Positions 46,924 to 57,434 of a DNA stretch of 64,000 nt are shown piece after piece. The first letter of the stretch is position 1. Every line of letters begins with the position of its first letter. The DNA is from Clostridium sp. Ade.TY (GTDB lineage: Bacteria; Bacillota; Clostridia; Clostridiales; Clostridiaceae). The notes beneath the pieces were generated by a model that ran no database searches, had not been told where the DNA came from, and saw only the letters and a program-made list of their open reading frames with translations. Position numbers and translations under genes: made by a program. The stretch is from the NCBI RefSeq assembly GCF_000498355.1, contig NZ_AVSV01000022.1, positions 62,001 through 126,000 on the forward strand, given 5' to 3'.

Positions 46924-48750
46924 ATGGAATTAATTAAAAGAGAAGATATTAGAAACATTGCTATTATAGCCCACGTTGACCATGGTAAAACTACTTTAGT
47001 TGACGCATTATTAAAAGATAGCCACACTTTTAGAGAAAATGAAAAAGTAGAAGAAAGAGCTATGGACTCAAATGATTTAGAAAAAGAAAGAGGAATTACA
47101 ATTCTTTCAAAAAATACAGCAGTAAAATATAATGGAGTAAAAATAAATATAGTTGATACTCCAGGACATGCTGACTTTGGTGGAGAAGTTGAACGTGTAC
47201 TTAAAATGGTTGATTCAGTTTTACTAGTTGTTGATTCATACGAAGGACCAATGCCACAAACTAAGTTCGTTCTTAAAAAGGCATTAGAATTAGGATTAAA
47301 ACCAGCAGTAGTTATAAATAAAATTGATAAACCAGATGCTAGACCAGAAGAAGTTATAGATGAAGTATTTGAATTATTCCTAGAGTTAGGAGCAGATGAC
47401 GAACAATTAGACTTCCCAATAGTTTATGCTTCAGCAAGAAATGGTTTTGCAAGATATAATGTTGAAGATACAAATGAAAACATGACTCCATTATTTGAAA
47501 CAATATTAAAGCATGTACCATGTCCAGAAGGATATGCAGATGGACCTTTACAAATGCTTGTTACTACATTAGATTCAAATGCATTCGTTGGAAGAATTGC
47601 AATTGGTAAGATACATAGAGGAACTGTTAAGAAAAATCAACAAGTTGTGTTAGTAAGAAAAGATGGAAGCACATCAAATTATAAAGCTACTTCATTATTT
47701 GGATATAATGGATTAAAGAGAGAAGAAGTTGATGAAGCATCAATGGGAGATATAATAGCTTTAAGTGGAGTTACAGATGCTAACATAGGAGAAACAATAG
47801 CAGATGCTCAAAATCCAGAAGCATTACCATTTGTTGAAATTGATGAACCAACACTTAGTATGAATTTCATGGTAAATGATTCACCATTTGCAGGTCAAGA
47901 AGGAGATTTCATAACTTCAAGACATTTAAGAGATAGATTAATGAAAGAACTTGAAACAAACGTAAGTTTAAGAGTTAGAGAAATAACTCCAGACTGTTAT
48001 GAAGTATCAGGAAGAGGAGAACTTCATTTATCAGTTCTGATAGAAACTATGAGAAGAGAAGGATATGAGTTACAAGTATCAAAAGCTAACGTAATCTTTA
48101 AAGAAGAAGACGGAAAGAAATTAGAACCAATGGAATACTTAACAATAGATGTTCCAGAAGAGTTTATGGGACCTGTAATGGAAAAGCTTGGACCAAGAAA
48201 AGGTGAAATGGTTAATATGACTTCAGCTGTAAATGGATATACAAGATTAGAATTCGTAATACCAGCAAGAGGTCTTATAGGATTTAGAAATGAATTCATG
48301 ACTGATACTAAAGGTAATGGTATAATGAACCACGTATTCCATGGATATGAACAATATAAAGGAGAAATTCCAGGAAGAAGTAGAGGATCAATTGTATCAT
48401 TTGAACAAGGAGATGCTATTGCATACGGATTATTTAATGCTCAAGAAAGAGGATCATTATTTATAGAACCAGGAACACCAGTATACCAAGGTATGATAGT
48501 TGGAGTTTGTGGTAGAGCAGATGATATTGATATAAATGTATGTAAAGGTAAGAAACTTACAAATACAAGATCATCAGGAGCTGATGAAGCAATAAAATTA
48601 GTTCCACCAATTCAAATGAGCTTAGAAAAAGCTTTAGAATTCATAAATAGTGATGAATTAGTAGAAGTAACTCCTGAAAATGTAAGAATGAGAAAAACTG
48701 TTTTAGATAGTGCTGAAAGAAGAAGAAGATTATCAAGAAGCAAGAAATAA
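46924..48750 (+). CDS. typA: Ribosome-associated GTPase TypA (BipA)
   Basis: 608 aa. G1 motif AHVDHGKTT, G3 DTPGHADFGGEVERV, G4 NKIDKPDARP; EF-G-like domains II to V follow, with the TypA-specific C-terminal domain (RGSLFIEPGTPVYQGMIVG). Binds ribosomes and aids 50S assembly and stress adaptation. TTGGAGGAGAAG is just before the ATG. Confidence 0.97.
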   Translation: MELIKREDIRNIAIIAHVDHGKTTLVDALLKDSHTFRENEKVEERAMDSNDLEKERGITILSKNTAVKYNGVKINIVDTPGHADFGGEVERVLKMVDSVLLVVDSYEGPMPQTKFVLKKALELGLKPAVVINKIDKPDARPEEVIDEVFELFLELGADDEQLDFPIVYASARNGFARYNVEDTNENMTPLFETILKHVPCPEGYADGPLQMLVTTLDSNAFVGRIAIGKIHRGTVKKNQQVVLVRKDGSTSNYKATSLFGYNGLKREEVDEASMGDIIALSGVTDANIGETIADAQNPEALPFVEIDEPTLSMNFMVNDSPFAGQEGDFITSRHLRDRLMKELETNVSLRVREITPDCYEVSGRGELHLSVLIETMRREGYELQVSKANVIFKEEDGKKLEPMEYLTIDVPEEFMGPVMEKLGPRKGEMVNMTSAVNGYTRLEFVIPARGLIGFRNEFMTDTKGNGIMNHVFHGYEQYKGEIPGRSRGSIVSFEQGDAIAYGLFNAQERGSLFIEPGTPVYQGMIVGVCGRADDIDINVCKGKKLTNTRSSGADEAIKLVPPIQMSLEKALEFINSDELVEVTPENVRMRKTVLDSAERRRRLSRSKK

Positions 48751-48798
48751 TAGTCTAAAATTGTATCTTTATAAAATGAAAAAAAAGTATTATAATAA

Positions 48799-48834
48799 AG
48801 TGAATAGCCGAAATACTGGCTATTTACTTTTATA
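48799..48834 (+). terminator. Terminator after typA
   Basis: AAGTGAATAGCC pairs with GGCTATTTACTT (one mismatch), then TTATAT. Confidence 0.7.
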
Positions 48835-48848
48835 TATAGGGGGATTTT

Positions 48849-49859
48849 ATGAAGAAATCAAAGAGTAAAATAATAATTATTTGCATTGTTATACTTGCAA
48901 TAATTTTAGGTTCAGTAATTTTTATGTATTCTAATACTGTAAATAATCCCTTAAAGTCTGATAATGATAATATAGTTGTTAAGATTGATAAAGGAGAAGG
49001 ATTTTATACTTTACTAAATGATTTAAAAGAAAAGGGTTTAATAAGAAATGAAATGTTTATTAAACTTTACTTGAAAATCAATGATGTAAAGCCTAAATTA
49101 GTTGAAGGTACATATACAATTAATAGTGATATATCTTTAAAAGATCTTATAAAAGAATTAGAAACAGAAAAAACTGTAAGCGTTGTTATACCGGAGGGGT
49201 ATACAATTGATCAAATGGGAGATTTGTTTCAAGAAAAGGGATTATTCACTAAGAAAGTATTTTTAGAAGCGGTTAAAAATTATAAACTTCCAAATTACAT
49301 AAAAAATAATAAAGATATTAGATATCCTTTGGAAGGTTTTTTATATCCAGATACATATTCCTTTAAAATTGGTGTAACTCCGGATGAAGTTATAAAAACA
49401 ATGAATGATAAATTTTTAGAAGTTTTTAAACAAGTTGAAAAGGAAACTAGAGTAACTGTTCCTAATGATAAAATATATGAAATAGTTACTAAAGCATCAT
49501 TAATTGAAAAGGAAGCTAGGACTGAAAGAGATAGACCTTTAATTTCATCTGTAATTGATAATAGGTTACAAAAAGGAATGCCTCTTCAAATAGATGCAAC
49601 AGTTATATATGCCTTAGGTAAACATGTTGATAAAGTTTTATATAAGCATTTGGAGATAAATTCACCATATAATACTTATAAAGATAAAGGCTTACCAATT
49701 GGACCAATAGCAAGTCCAGGAAAAGCATCTTTAATTGCTGCATTAAAACCAGCAAAAACTGATTATTTGTATTATTTATTAGATCCTAAAACAGGAGAGC
49801 ACTATTTTACAAATAGTTATTCAGATTTTGAAAAGAAAAAATCTGAATTTGGATATTAA
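48849..49859 (+). CDS. mltG: Endolytic murein transglycosylase MltG (YceG-like)
   Basis: 336 aa. One N-terminal membrane anchor (residues 8-28), a LysM-like stretch, then the YceG domain with VIPEGYTIDQMG, YPLEGFLYPDTYSF, catalytic-Glu region ASLIEKEAR and SPYNTY-GLPIGPIASPG. It cuts nascent glycan strands at the outer membrane face. Equivalent of B. subtilis yrrL in the same order. GGGGGATTTT precedes the ATG. Confidence 0.95.
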   Translation: MKKSKSKIIIICIVILAIILGSVIFMYSNTVNNPLKSDNDNIVVKIDKGEGFYTLLNDLKEKGLIRNEMFIKLYLKINDVKPKLVEGTYTINSDISLKDLIKELETEKTVSVVIPEGYTIDQMGDLFQEKGLFTKKVFLEAVKNYKLPNYIKNNKDIRYPLEGFLYPDTYSFKIGVTPDEVIKTMNDKFLEVFKQVEKETRVTVPNDKIYEIVTKASLIEKEARTERDRPLISSVIDNRLQKGMPLQIDATVIYALGKHVDKVLYKHLEINSPYNTYKDKGLPIGPIASPGKASLIAALKPAKTDYLYYLLDPKTGEHYFTNSYSDFEKKKSEFGY

Positions 49860-49876
49860 TTTTATTGGAGGCAATT

Positions 49877-50521
49877 ATGAGCGGAATTACTTATGACTAT
49901 ATGGAAGAGTATTTAAGAGGCCTAATTGGTGAAAGTACTGGTAAATTTAAAGAACTTGAAGAATTTGCAAAAGAAAATGGAGTTCCTATAGTACAAAAAG
50001 AAGCGGGAAAATTTTTAGAGTTTATGGTTAGTATGAAAAAACCTTTAAAAATATTAGAGCTTGGAACTGCTATAGGATATTCAGCTATACTTATGTATGA
50101 GGCTGCAAAAACTAATCCAGATATTATTACTATAGAAAGAAGCAAGGAAATGATTGAACTTGCAAAGCAAAATATAACTAAATATAATTTAGAAGATAAG
50201 ATTATTATAAAAGAAGGCGATTGTCTTGAGATATTAGAGGGGTTGAATGAAGAATTTGATCTAATATTTATGGATGCTGGAAAAGGACATTATAATCATT
50301 TTTTACCTCATTGCTTAAGACTTTTGAAAAAAGATGGTATAATAATAGCTGATAATGTCTTATTTAGAGGAATGGTTGCATCACAAGATTTAGTTAAAAG
50401 AAGAAAAATAACTATAGTAAAAAGAATGAGAACATATTTAGAGATGGTTTCAGAAGATGAAAATTTAATTACATCTGTAATTCCAATGAGCGATGGGATT
50501 GCTATAACAAAGAGGAGGTAA
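49877..50521 (+). CDS. trmR: O-methyltransferase, probable tRNA 5-hydroxyuridine methyltransferase TrmR
   Basis: 214 aa from the ATG at 49877 (TTGGAGG upstream). SAM-binding ILELGTAIGYSAILM, acidic TIERSKEM, and metal/substrate region MDAGKGHYNHF; this is the caffeoyl-CoA/COMT-like family. In B. subtilis the syntenic yrrM is TrmR, which makes mo5U34 in tRNA after hydroxylation by the TrhP (U32) protein encoded next door. The neighbour here is exactly such a U32 gene, which supports the call. Confidence 0.88.
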   Translation: MSGITYDYMEEYLRGLIGESTGKFKELEEFAKENGVPIVQKEAGKFLEFMVSMKKPLKILELGTAIGYSAILMYEAAKTNPDIITIERSKEMIELAKQNITKYNLEDKIIIKEGDCLEILEGLNEEFDLIFMDAGKGHYNHFLPHCLRLLKKDGIIIADNVLFRGMVASQDLVKRRKITIVKRMRTYLEMVSEDENLITSVIPMSDGIAITKRR

Positions 50522-50528
50522 TTTTTAA

Positions 50529-51773
50529 ATGAGAAAGCCAGAAATTTTAGCACCAGCTGGAAATCTTGAAAAATTAAAAATCGCAGTAGATTTTGGAGCT
50601 GATGCTGTTTATATAGGTGGTAATAGATTAAATTTAAGAGCTTTTGCAGGTAATTTTACAAATGAAGAAATTGCAGAAGGGGTTAAATATTGCCACGAAA
50701 GAGGAAGAAAACTTTATGTAACAATGAATGTTTTTCCAAGAAATTTTGACTTAACAGGCGTTGAAGATTACATAAAAGGACTTGAAAGTTTAGGTGTAGA
50801 TGCGATTATAGTTTCAGACCCTGGTATTATTGCAATTGCTAGAGAAGTAGCACCGAATTTTGAAATACATTTAAGTACACAAGCTAATACAGTTAACTGG
50901 AGAGCAGCTAAATTCTGGTATGATTTAGGAGTTAAGAGAATAGTTCTTGCGAGAGAAATGTCTTTTAATGAAATTTATGGATTTAGAGACAATCTTCCAG
51001 AAGGTTGTGATATAGAAGCATTTGTACACGGTTCAATGTGTATAGCATATTCAGGAAGATGTTTAATATCAAACTACTTATTAGGAAGAGATTCAAACAA
51101 GGGAACATGTGCTAATGTTTGTAGATATAAATATCATCTTGTAGAAGAAACAAGACCAGGTGTCTATTTCCCTGTTGTAGAAGATGATAAAGGAACTTAC
51201 ATAATGAACTCAAAAGATTTATGTATGATAAAACATATACCTGAATTAGTTGAAAGTGGAATATATTCATTTAAAATTGAAGGTAGAATGAAAAGTGAAT
51301 TTTATGTAGCATCAGTTGTTAAAGCTTATAGAGAAGCCGTAGATAGCTACTTTGAAGATCCAGAAAACTATAAATTTAAAGAAGAGTGGATGGATATATT
51401 ATTAAAGGTTAGTCATAGACCTTATCATACAGGATTCTACTTTGGAAAAACTGGAGAACAAAATTATGATGATTCATCATATATAAGAGACTATGATATA
51501 GTTGGAATGGTAAAAGAGTATGATGAAGAAACTAAAACAGCTACAATAATACAAAAAAATAGAGTGTTTAAGGGAGATAAAGTTGATATATTAAGACCTT
51601 ATACACCTAATTTTTCAATAGAAATGGAATCAATGTATGATGTTGAAAAGAATGTTGAAACAGATGTTGCAAATAGAGCTCATATGATTTTCAAAATGAA
51701 AGTTGATACTCCATTAAAAGTAAATGATATGCTAATTAAACAAAAAGAATCTTTAGAGATTGTTAACAACTAG
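50529..51773 (+). CDS. trhP: U32-family protein, probable tRNA uridine-34 hydroxylation protein TrhP
   Basis: 414 aa. [25 protein letters not shown] is the U32 N-terminus; [16 protein letters not shown] carries the family signature, with further Cys in GTCANVCRY, which in TrhP are thought to bind an Fe-S cluster. Bacillus has two such genes (yrrN, yrrO); here a single full-length one follows trmR. With trmR it should produce 5-methoxyuridine-type modifications using prephenate. Collagenase annotation of U32 proteins is unlikely here. Confidence 0.88.
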   Translation: MRKPEILAPAGNLEKLKIAVDFGADAVYIGGNRLNLRAFAGNFTNEEIAEGVKYCHERGRKLYVTMNVFPRNFDLTGVEDYIKGLESLGVDAIIVSDPGIIAIAREVAPNFEIHLSTQANTVNWRAAKFWYDLGVKRIVLAREMSFNEIYGFRDNLPEGCDIEAFVHGSMCIAYSGRCLISNYLLGRDSNKGTCANVCRYKYHLVEETRPGVYFPVVEDDKGTYIMNSKDLCMIKHIPELVESGIYSFKIEGRMKSEFYVASVVKAYREAVDSYFEDPENYKFKEEWMDILLKVSHRPYHTGFYFGKTGEQNYDDSSYIRDYDIVGMVKEYDEETKTATIIQKNRVFKGDKVDILRPYTPNFSIEMESMYDVEKNVETDVANRAHMIFKMKVDTPLKVNDMLIKQKESLEIVNN

Positions 51774-51784
51774 GAGGTAATTTA

Positions 51785-52402
51785 ATGAAAAAACCTATAC
51801 TTATTGGAATCACTGGTGGAACAGGATCAGGAAAAAGTACAATAGCTGATGAAATATTTAATAGCTTTAATGAAGAATGTATTGCAATGATACAACAAGA
51901 TGCGTATTATAAAGATCAAAGTCATTTAAGCATGGAAGAAAGAACAAAAACTAATTATGATCATCCAAGAGCTTTTGATAATGATTTGTTATTAGAACAT
52001 TTAAATACATTAATTTCAGGTGAAGAAATTCAAAAACCAATATATGATTTTACTATACATAATAGAGCAAAAGAAACAAATTTAGTAAAACCAAGAGAAA
52101 TAATAATCGTTGAAGGTATATTAGTACTTGAAGATGAAAGAATTAGAGATTTATTAGATATTAAAGTTTATGTTGATACAGATGCAGATATAAGAATACT
52201 TAGAAGACTTGTAAGAGACATAAATGAAAGAGGAAGAACTGTAGATTCAGTTGTTGAACAATACCTTTCAGTAGTTAGACCAATGCATATGCAATTTACT
52301 GAACCAACTAAGAGATATGCTGATATAATTGTTCCAGAAGGTGGACATAATAAGGTAGCGATAGACATCTTAGTTTCAAAAATAAAAGATATATTAAAAT
52401 AG
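51785..52402 (+). CDS. udk: Uridine kinase
   Basis: 205 aa. P-loop GGTGSGKST (residues 10-18), [10 protein letters not shown], and YDHPRAFD, all conserved in uridine/cytidine kinases of pyrimidine salvage. TAGGAGGTAATTT precedes the ATG. Same order as Bacillus yrrO-udk. Confidence 0.96.
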   Translation: MKKPILIGITGGTGSGKSTIADEIFNSFNEECIAMIQQDAYYKDQSHLSMEERTKTNYDHPRAFDNDLLLEHLNTLISGEEIQKPIYDFTIHNRAKETNLVKPREIIIVEGILVLEDERIRDLLDIKVYVDTDADIRILRRLVRDINERGRTVDSVVEQYLSVVRPMHMQFTEPTKRYADIIVPEGGHNKVAIDILVSKIKDILK

Positions 52403-52410
52403 GTTGAATA

Positions 52411-52453
52411 AAACACCTTTTCTTAGTCAAGAATTAGCTAGGAGGAGGTGTTT
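52411..52453 (+). promoter_or_regulatory. Possible hairpin at the PBP ribosome site
   Basis: AACACC near 52411 can pair with GGTGTT at 52447-52452, next to the AGGAGGAGGTG ribosome site and followed by CCTTTTT. It could act as a weak attenuator or mask the site; evidence is pairing only. Confidence 0.35.
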
Positions 52454-52460
52454 CCTTTTT

Positions 52461-54062
52461 ATGAGAAAAAAGAATTTGAGAAGATATAATGGAATATTAA
52501 TTTTAATCCTATGCATATTTGCTATTCTTTCAGTTAGATTATATTTTTTAACTGTTCATCCAACAGAGAGGGTAGAAGCAAATTATAAAAATCATCAAAC
52601 AGAAAATATAAGTAATAGTAAGTACATGCTTTTAGATACTAATGGAAAAGATTTAATGACATATAAAAAGAAATATGTTTTAGTAATTGATTCAAGGCCA
52701 TTTAGCTTAAACAACTATGGAGAAACATTAGAAGATCTTATGGCTTTAAATTTTATAATGAAGGCAGAAACAGAAGAATTTAATTATACTGATGTTATGA
52801 GAAGTCAAGGAAAGTTATATTATGAAATATCAGAGGAAACATATGATAAAATAAATAAATTAAATAATTTAAAAGGCGTATACACATTTATAAGTGATGA
52901 GATAGATATGAAAGAAGCGTGGTCTGTAAGTGCTATGTTTTCAAATATAAGTGAAGAAGGATTGTATAAAGATTCTTTGAATGAAGAAGTTTTCAATAAT
53001 ATAAAGAACAACATAATACCTAAAAAAAATTTTTACTTAGATGAAAAAAATACTTATTCAATAGATGAACTTAATTTAAATAAAGAAAATAGAAATGTTA
53101 AATTAACTATAGATAAAGAATTTGAAGATATTATAAGGGGAGTTTTATCAAAAGAAGAATATATAGATTATAAAAATGTTGGTGTTACTTTAATTGAAAG
53201 TAATACAGGAAAGATTAAGGCTATGGTTCAAAAAGATGAAAGTCAAGCTAATATAAATTTAGGAATTGAAGGAGTTGGGTATGAACCAGGCTCAATATAC
53301 AAGCTAATAACTTATGCTGCAGCTTTGGAAGAAGGATTCATAACCCCGTATAATACAGTATCTTGTAATGGAAAGATGTGTAATGGTAAAGTTCATGGAA
53401 CATTAACAATAGAAGAAGGATTAATAAGATCATGTAATGATGTATTTGGAGCTATAGGAAGAAAAGTTGGATATGATAAGTTGATGGAATATAGTGAAAG
53501 AGTTGGGATTTTTAAAAGGGTTCTAAATTTTCAAGGAGAAAATAAAAATGAAACAGCTGGTATGAAACCTTTAAATGATGATCCTAAAAATAATAATAAG
53601 ATAGCATTAATATCTATAGGCCAAGCAATGAATGTATCTCCTATTCAAATGCTTGGTGCTGTAAATAGCATAGTAAATGATGGAGTATATATAAAACCTT
53701 ATATAGTTGAGAGTATAGTAGATAATGAAGATAAAAAAATAAAACAATATAAAACAACAGAAGAAAGAATATTTACTGAGACAACAAGTAAATTAGTTAA
53801 AAATGATATGAAAGATGTAGTGATAAATGGAACTGGAAAGGGGGCTTATGTTAAAGATGTTAATGTTGGAGGTAAAACTGGATCTTCATCAAGTAGCAGA
53901 GGAACAACACATGGATGGTTTGCAGGATATTTTACAATAAACAATATAGAATATACAATGATAGTATTTGTTCCAGATTTGGTTGAAGAAAAAAGTATAG
54001 GTGGAGGAACTACTGCAGCACCTATATTTAAAGATATTGTTTTAGAACTTAAAAGTAAATAA
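52461..54062 (+). CDS. Penicillin-binding transpeptidase, PbpI/SpoVD-like
   Basis: 533 aa from the ATG at 52461 (AGGAGGAGGTG 10 bases upstream). N-terminal anchor (about residues 11-30), short PBP dimer-type segment, then a transpeptidase domain: S278-x-x-K281 in EPGSIYK, SCN (SxN) in GLIRSCNDVFG, and K472-T-G in VGGKTGSS. Its place after udk matches B. subtilis yrrR (pbpI), with greA missing here. Class B, so it cross-links peptidoglycan. A role in sporulation or septation is possible but not shown. Confidence 0.88.
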   Translation: MRKKNLRRYNGILILILCIFAILSVRLYFLTVHPTERVEANYKNHQTENISNSKYMLLDTNGKDLMTYKKKYVLVIDSRPFSLNNYGETLEDLMALNFIMKAETEEFNYTDVMRSQGKLYYEISEETYDKINKLNNLKGVYTFISDEIDMKEAWSVSAMFSNISEEGLYKDSLNEEVFNNIKNNIIPKKNFYLDEKNTYSIDELNLNKENRNVKLTIDKEFEDIIRGVLSKEEYIDYKNVGVTLIESNTGKIKAMVQKDESQANINLGIEGVGYEPGSIYKLITYAAALEEGFITPYNTVSCNGKMCNGKVHGTLTIEEGLIRSCNDVFGAIGRKVGYDKLMEYSERVGIFKRVLNFQGENKNETAGMKPLNDDPKNNNKIALISIGQAMNVSPIQMLGAVNSIVNDGVYIKPYIVESIVDNEDKKIKQYKTTEERIFTETTSKLVKNDMKDVVINGTGKGAYVKDVNVGGKTGSSSSSRGTTHGWFAGYFTINNIEYTMIVFVPDLVEEKSIGGGTTAAPIFKDIVLELKSK

Positions 54063-54103
54063 AAATATATTTTTTTCTAATAGCAAGTTTTAAGAAAAAA
54101 AAT

Positions 54104-54115
54104 CATATGATATTA
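54104..54115 (+). promoter_or_regulatory. Candidate mother-cell sigma -10 element before sigK
   Basis: CATATGATATTA fits the CATA-nnn-TA form of sigma-K -10 elements and resembles sigma-E ones. No clear -35 is seen, so this is tentative. Confidence 0.3.
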
Positions 54116-54140
54116 GTAAGCACTATAAGGGAGGAAGAAA

Positions 54141-54842
54141 GTGTTAGTAATATCAAATTTTATTGATCTATTATGCAATACAATATTTTTAAGTGGTTAT
54201 ATCTCTAATAATAACACTTTCCCAACACCTCTTAATGAAAAAGAAGAGGAAAAGTATTTAAGAAAATTGAAAGAGGGGGATAAAGGGGCGAAGAGTGTTT
54301 TAATTGAAAGAAACTTAAGATTGGTTGCACATATAGTAAAAAAATATTCGTTTCCAAACAAAGATGTAGATGAACTTATTTCAATAGGAACTGTAGGTTT
54401 AATAAAAGCTATTGATTCTTTTGATGCAGATAAGGGAACGAGACTTGCAACTTACGCATCAAGATGTATTGAAAATGAAATACTTATGCTTTTTAGAAAT
54501 AATAAAAAGCAAAAAGGAGAAGTATACTTACAAGATCCTATAGGAATAGATAAAGAAGGAAATGAGATATGTTTAATTGATGTATTAAGTAGTGATAAAG
54601 ATTCTGTAATAGAAAAAGTTGAGAGTAATCTTCAGGTTAGAGCTCTATATAAAAAAATGGAAGAAATACTTACAGATAGAGAATATGATATAATAGTTAT
54701 GAGATATGGACTTCAAGATGGAAAGAGTAAAACTCAAAGAGAAATAGCTGCAAAACTTAATATATCTAGGTCTTATGTTTCTCGAATAGAAAAAAAGGCA
54801 TTAAAAAAATTACAAAAAGTTTTGTATGGTAAAATAACATAA
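54141..54842 (+). CDS. sigK: Sporulation sigma factor SigK, intact pro-form
   Basis: 233 aa with a GTG start preceded by GGGAGGAAGAAA. A hydrophobic pro-sequence of about 20 residues (LVISNFIDLLCNTIFLSGYI) precedes NNNTFPTPLNEKEEEKYL, as in Bacillus pro-sigma-K. Regions 2 and 4 are complete: [28 protein letters not shown], and the HTH KTQREIAAKLNISRSYVSRIE. The gene is continuous: no skin-type element interrupts it, and pro-sequence removal would be the activation step. Confidence 0.94.
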   Translation: MLVISNFIDLLCNTIFLSGYISNNNTFPTPLNEKEEEKYLRKLKEGDKGAKSVLIERNLRLVAHIVKKYSFPNKDVDELISIGTVGLIKAIDSFDADKGTRLATYASRCIENEILMLFRNNKKQKGEVYLQDPIGIDKEGNEICLIDVLSSDKDSVIEKVESNLQVRALYKKMEEILTDREYDIIVMRYGLQDGKSKTQREIAAKLNISRSYVSRIEKKALKKLQKVLYGKIT

Positions 54843-54852
54843 ATTTCTTTAT

Positions 54853-54879
54853 AAATTCCTCTAAATTTAGGGGGATTTA
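54853..54879 (+). terminator. Weak terminator after sigK
   Basis: AAATTCCTCTAAA pairs with TTTAGGGGGATTT (G-T wobbles); no proper T run follows. Confidence 0.45.
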
Positions 54880-54917
54880 TATATTATAAAATAAATTATA
54901 AAAGTACGGGGGAAAAT

Positions 54918-55973
54918 ATGTATACTTTAAAAGAACTTTTAGAAAAAACTATTTTATATAAAGCTTCAGATTTACATTTAACAGCTAATTTACCACCTAT
55001 GATTAGGAAAAATGGAATGTTAAGTTCGTTAGGTGAAGAAATATTATCTATAGATGATTTAAGGAATTTATCACAAGAGATATTAGGGAATAAATTTGAA
55101 AAATACAATGAAATAGGAGAAATGGATAGTTCTTATTCATTAGATGGAATAGGACGATTTAGAGTTAATGTATTTAGGCAGTTAGAAAGTGATGCTATTG
55201 CTATAAGAAGTATAACATTAGATGTTCCTACATTAGAGGAATTAAATCATCCTTCTATAGTAAAAGAACTAGCTAATAAAAAAAGAGGGCTTGTTTTAGT
55301 TACTGGCCCAACTGGAAGTGGTAAAAGTACAACATTAGCTGCAATGATAAATGAAATTAATTCAACTAGAAGTGAAAATATAATTACATTAGAAGATCCT
55401 ATAGAATATATTCATAAGCATAAAAAGAGTATAATAAATCAAAGAGAAATTGGAAGAGATAGTAAGAGTTATAAAAATGCTCTTAGAGCAGCATTAAGAG
55501 AGGATCCAGATGTTATATTAATTGGTGAGATGAGAGATTTAGAAACAATTTCTATTGCAATTACAGCAGCGGAAACAGGACATTTAGTTCTTTCTACTCT
55601 TCATACTATTGGAGCTACTCAAACTATTGATAGAATTATAGATGTATTTCCACCATATCAGCAACAACAAATAAGAATTCAATTAGCATCAGTTTTGCAA
55701 GGAATAATATCTCAGCAATTAATTCCAACTGTTGATAATAGTGAAAGAGTTGCTGCTCTTGAAACTATGATAATTAATCCAGCAATTCAAAATCAAATAA
55801 GAGAAGGGAAAACACATCAAATACAATCTGTTATACAAACTGGTAGTAAGTTTGGAATGAAAACAATGGATATGTATTTAGTAGATCTTATTAATTTAGG
55901 TGTTATAGATAAAGAAGTTGCAGTTACATATGCTGTAGATAAAGAAATGATTAATAGAATGATAAAGTTTTAA
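54918..55973 (+). CDS. pilT: Type IV pilus retraction ATPase PilT
   Basis: 351 aa. N-terminal PAS-like domain with ASDLHLTANLPPMIR, Walker A GPTGSGKSTT, Asp box IITLEDPIEY, Walker B REDPDVILIGEMRD, His box GHLVLSTLHT. PilT powers retraction. No pilin, pilB or pilC gene is in the window, so it is separated from the assembly genes. TACGGGGGAAAAT is upstream. Confidence 0.94.
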   Translation: MYTLKELLEKTILYKASDLHLTANLPPMIRKNGMLSSLGEEILSIDDLRNLSQEILGNKFEKYNEIGEMDSSYSLDGIGRFRVNVFRQLESDAIAIRSITLDVPTLEELNHPSIVKELANKKRGLVLVTGPTGSGKSTTLAAMINEINSTRSENIITLEDPIEYIHKHKKSIINQREIGRDSKSYKNALRAALREDPDVILIGEMRDLETISIAITAAETGHLVLSTLHTIGATQTIDRIIDVFPPYQQQQIRIQLASVLQGIISQQLIPTVDNSERVAALETMIINPAIQNQIREGKTHQIQSVIQTGSKFGMKTMDMYLVDLINLGVIDKEVAVTYAVDKEMINRMIKF

Positions 55974-55982
55974 AAGTTAAAA

Positions 55983-56018
55983 TATACCTACTGTTATTAT
56001 AACAGTAGGTATATTTTT
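55983..56018 (+). terminator. Rho-independent terminator after pilT
   Basis: TATACCTACTGTTA and its complement form a near-perfect 14-bp stem; ATTTTTAT follows. Confidence 0.85.
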
Positions 56019-56137
56019 ATATTAAAAAATAACGAAAATATTAATAAATTAATAAGTAGTCAAAATAAAGAGGAATTTAAAAATATATGTTGAATATATA
56101 AATGTAAGATAGAATGACAGGAGGGAAGGTAGGCAAA

Positions 56138-57421
56138 ATGCAAGAATTTTTAGTGACAGCAGTAGATATAGGAACACAAAAAATTTCAGCATCAAGTGGT
56201 ATATCAAGACTAGGTGAAGAAGTTGAAATATTAGGAAGTTCTTGTGTTTACTCTAAAGGTATAGAGAGAGGATGTATAGTTGACAGTAAAGCATGTAAGG
56301 AAAGCTTTCTCGAAGCTTTATATAAATTAGAAGAAGAAATTAATAAAAAAATTTATGATGTTTACATAGGTTTGCCATCTTCTGATTTAATATTGATTGA
56401 AAAAGAAATAAAGATAATAAATACTCATGATAGTTTTGTGAAAAATTTAAATGAAGCAATATTAAATTTAAAAGACAATATTAATTTAGGAGAAGATGAA
56501 AGAATATGTGATATATCAATAAACTATTATAAAATAGGTAATGATATAAAGTTTGAAATTCCTAAGAAAGTATCAGAAGAAGAAATATATGCAAATGTGA
56601 CTATTTTTTTATATGATAGAGATGAATTAAATAAATATAAAACTTTGTGCATAGATACTAGATATAATATTAAAGGATTTATTGCTAATATAAATTCATT
56701 GAAAAATATATTTTTATTCAGAGAAGAGTCTGGAAAAAGAGCAATTGTAGAGAGTGGAGCTGGATTAACTGAAATTGGTATATTTGAAAATGGAAACATT
56801 AAGGAAGTTATTTCTATTCCATTAGGTGGTAATAATATTACTAGTGATCTTTCCATATGTGCAGGCTTATTGAATGATGAGGCTGAATCAATTAAGTGCA
56901 AATATAGTAGTAATTATGTTAATATTTTAAATGATGATTCAGAAAAAGAAATATCTATAGATGGTAAGAGTATTCATAAAGAATTATATTTTAAAGTTTG
57001 TGAAGCTAGAATTGAAGAAATTCTTAATTATGTAAATAATGAGTTAAAAAACACTAGTCATTATAATGATTTATGTAGTATAATTTTATGTAGTGATTCT
57101 TTAACAAATTTTGAGAATATACAAGAATTAATTAATGAAATCATAAATTGTAATGTTAATATAACTACAAAAAATGATTTTAATATGCCAAATCTTTCAA
57201 ATATTACGTCTTTAGCTATTGTTAAAGAGGTACATGATAGGGTAGAATTAATATATGAGGATTTTACAAAAGATGTTAAAGATAATACTTTAAGATTTGA
57301 AAAAATAAGTGATATAAATGATAAAGCCGAGTGTGAAATAGAAAATTTAGGTCACGATAAGAAAAAAAAGAATACTGGCATTAGGGGAAAAATAAGAAGT
57401 TTACTAGAGGATATTTTCTAA
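56138..57421 (+). CDS. ftsA: Cell division protein FtsA, divergent
   Basis: 427 aa from the ATG at 56138 with AGGAGGGAAGG upstream; the in-frame ATG at 56114 precedes that site. Actin-fold: [13 protein letters not shown] (phosphate 1), [15 protein letters not shown] (phosphate 2), and SHS2-type 1C subdomain between. The C-terminus ends [14 protein letters not shown], an amphipathic membrane-targeting helix. Much of the sequence is divergent and rich in Asn/Ile/Lys. Next to ftsZ, with a 13-bp gap. Confidence 0.9.
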   Translation: MQEFLVTAVDIGTQKISASSGISRLGEEVEILGSSCVYSKGIERGCIVDSKACKESFLEALYKLEEEINKKIYDVYIGLPSSDLILIEKEIKIINTHDSFVKNLNEAILNLKDNINLGEDERICDISINYYKIGNDIKFEIPKKVSEEEIYANVTIFLYDRDELNKYKTLCIDTRYNIKGFIANINSLKNIFLFREESGKRAIVESGAGLTEIGIFENGNIKEVISIPLGGNNITSDLSICAGLLNDEAESIKCKYSSNYVNILNDDSEKEISIDGKSIHKELYFKVCEARIEEILNYVNNELKNTSHYNDLCSIILCSDSLTNFENIQELINEIINCNVNITTKNDFNMPNLSNITSLAIVKEVHDRVELIYEDFTKDVKDNTLRFEKISDINDKAECEIENLGHDKKKKNTGIRGKIRSLLEDIF

Positions 57422-57434
57422 AGGAGGAATTGTT

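Noticed and set aside
54141-54842. Possible skin-type interruption of sigK
   Set aside because: The sigK frame is continuous and full length, with no recombinase gene nearby.
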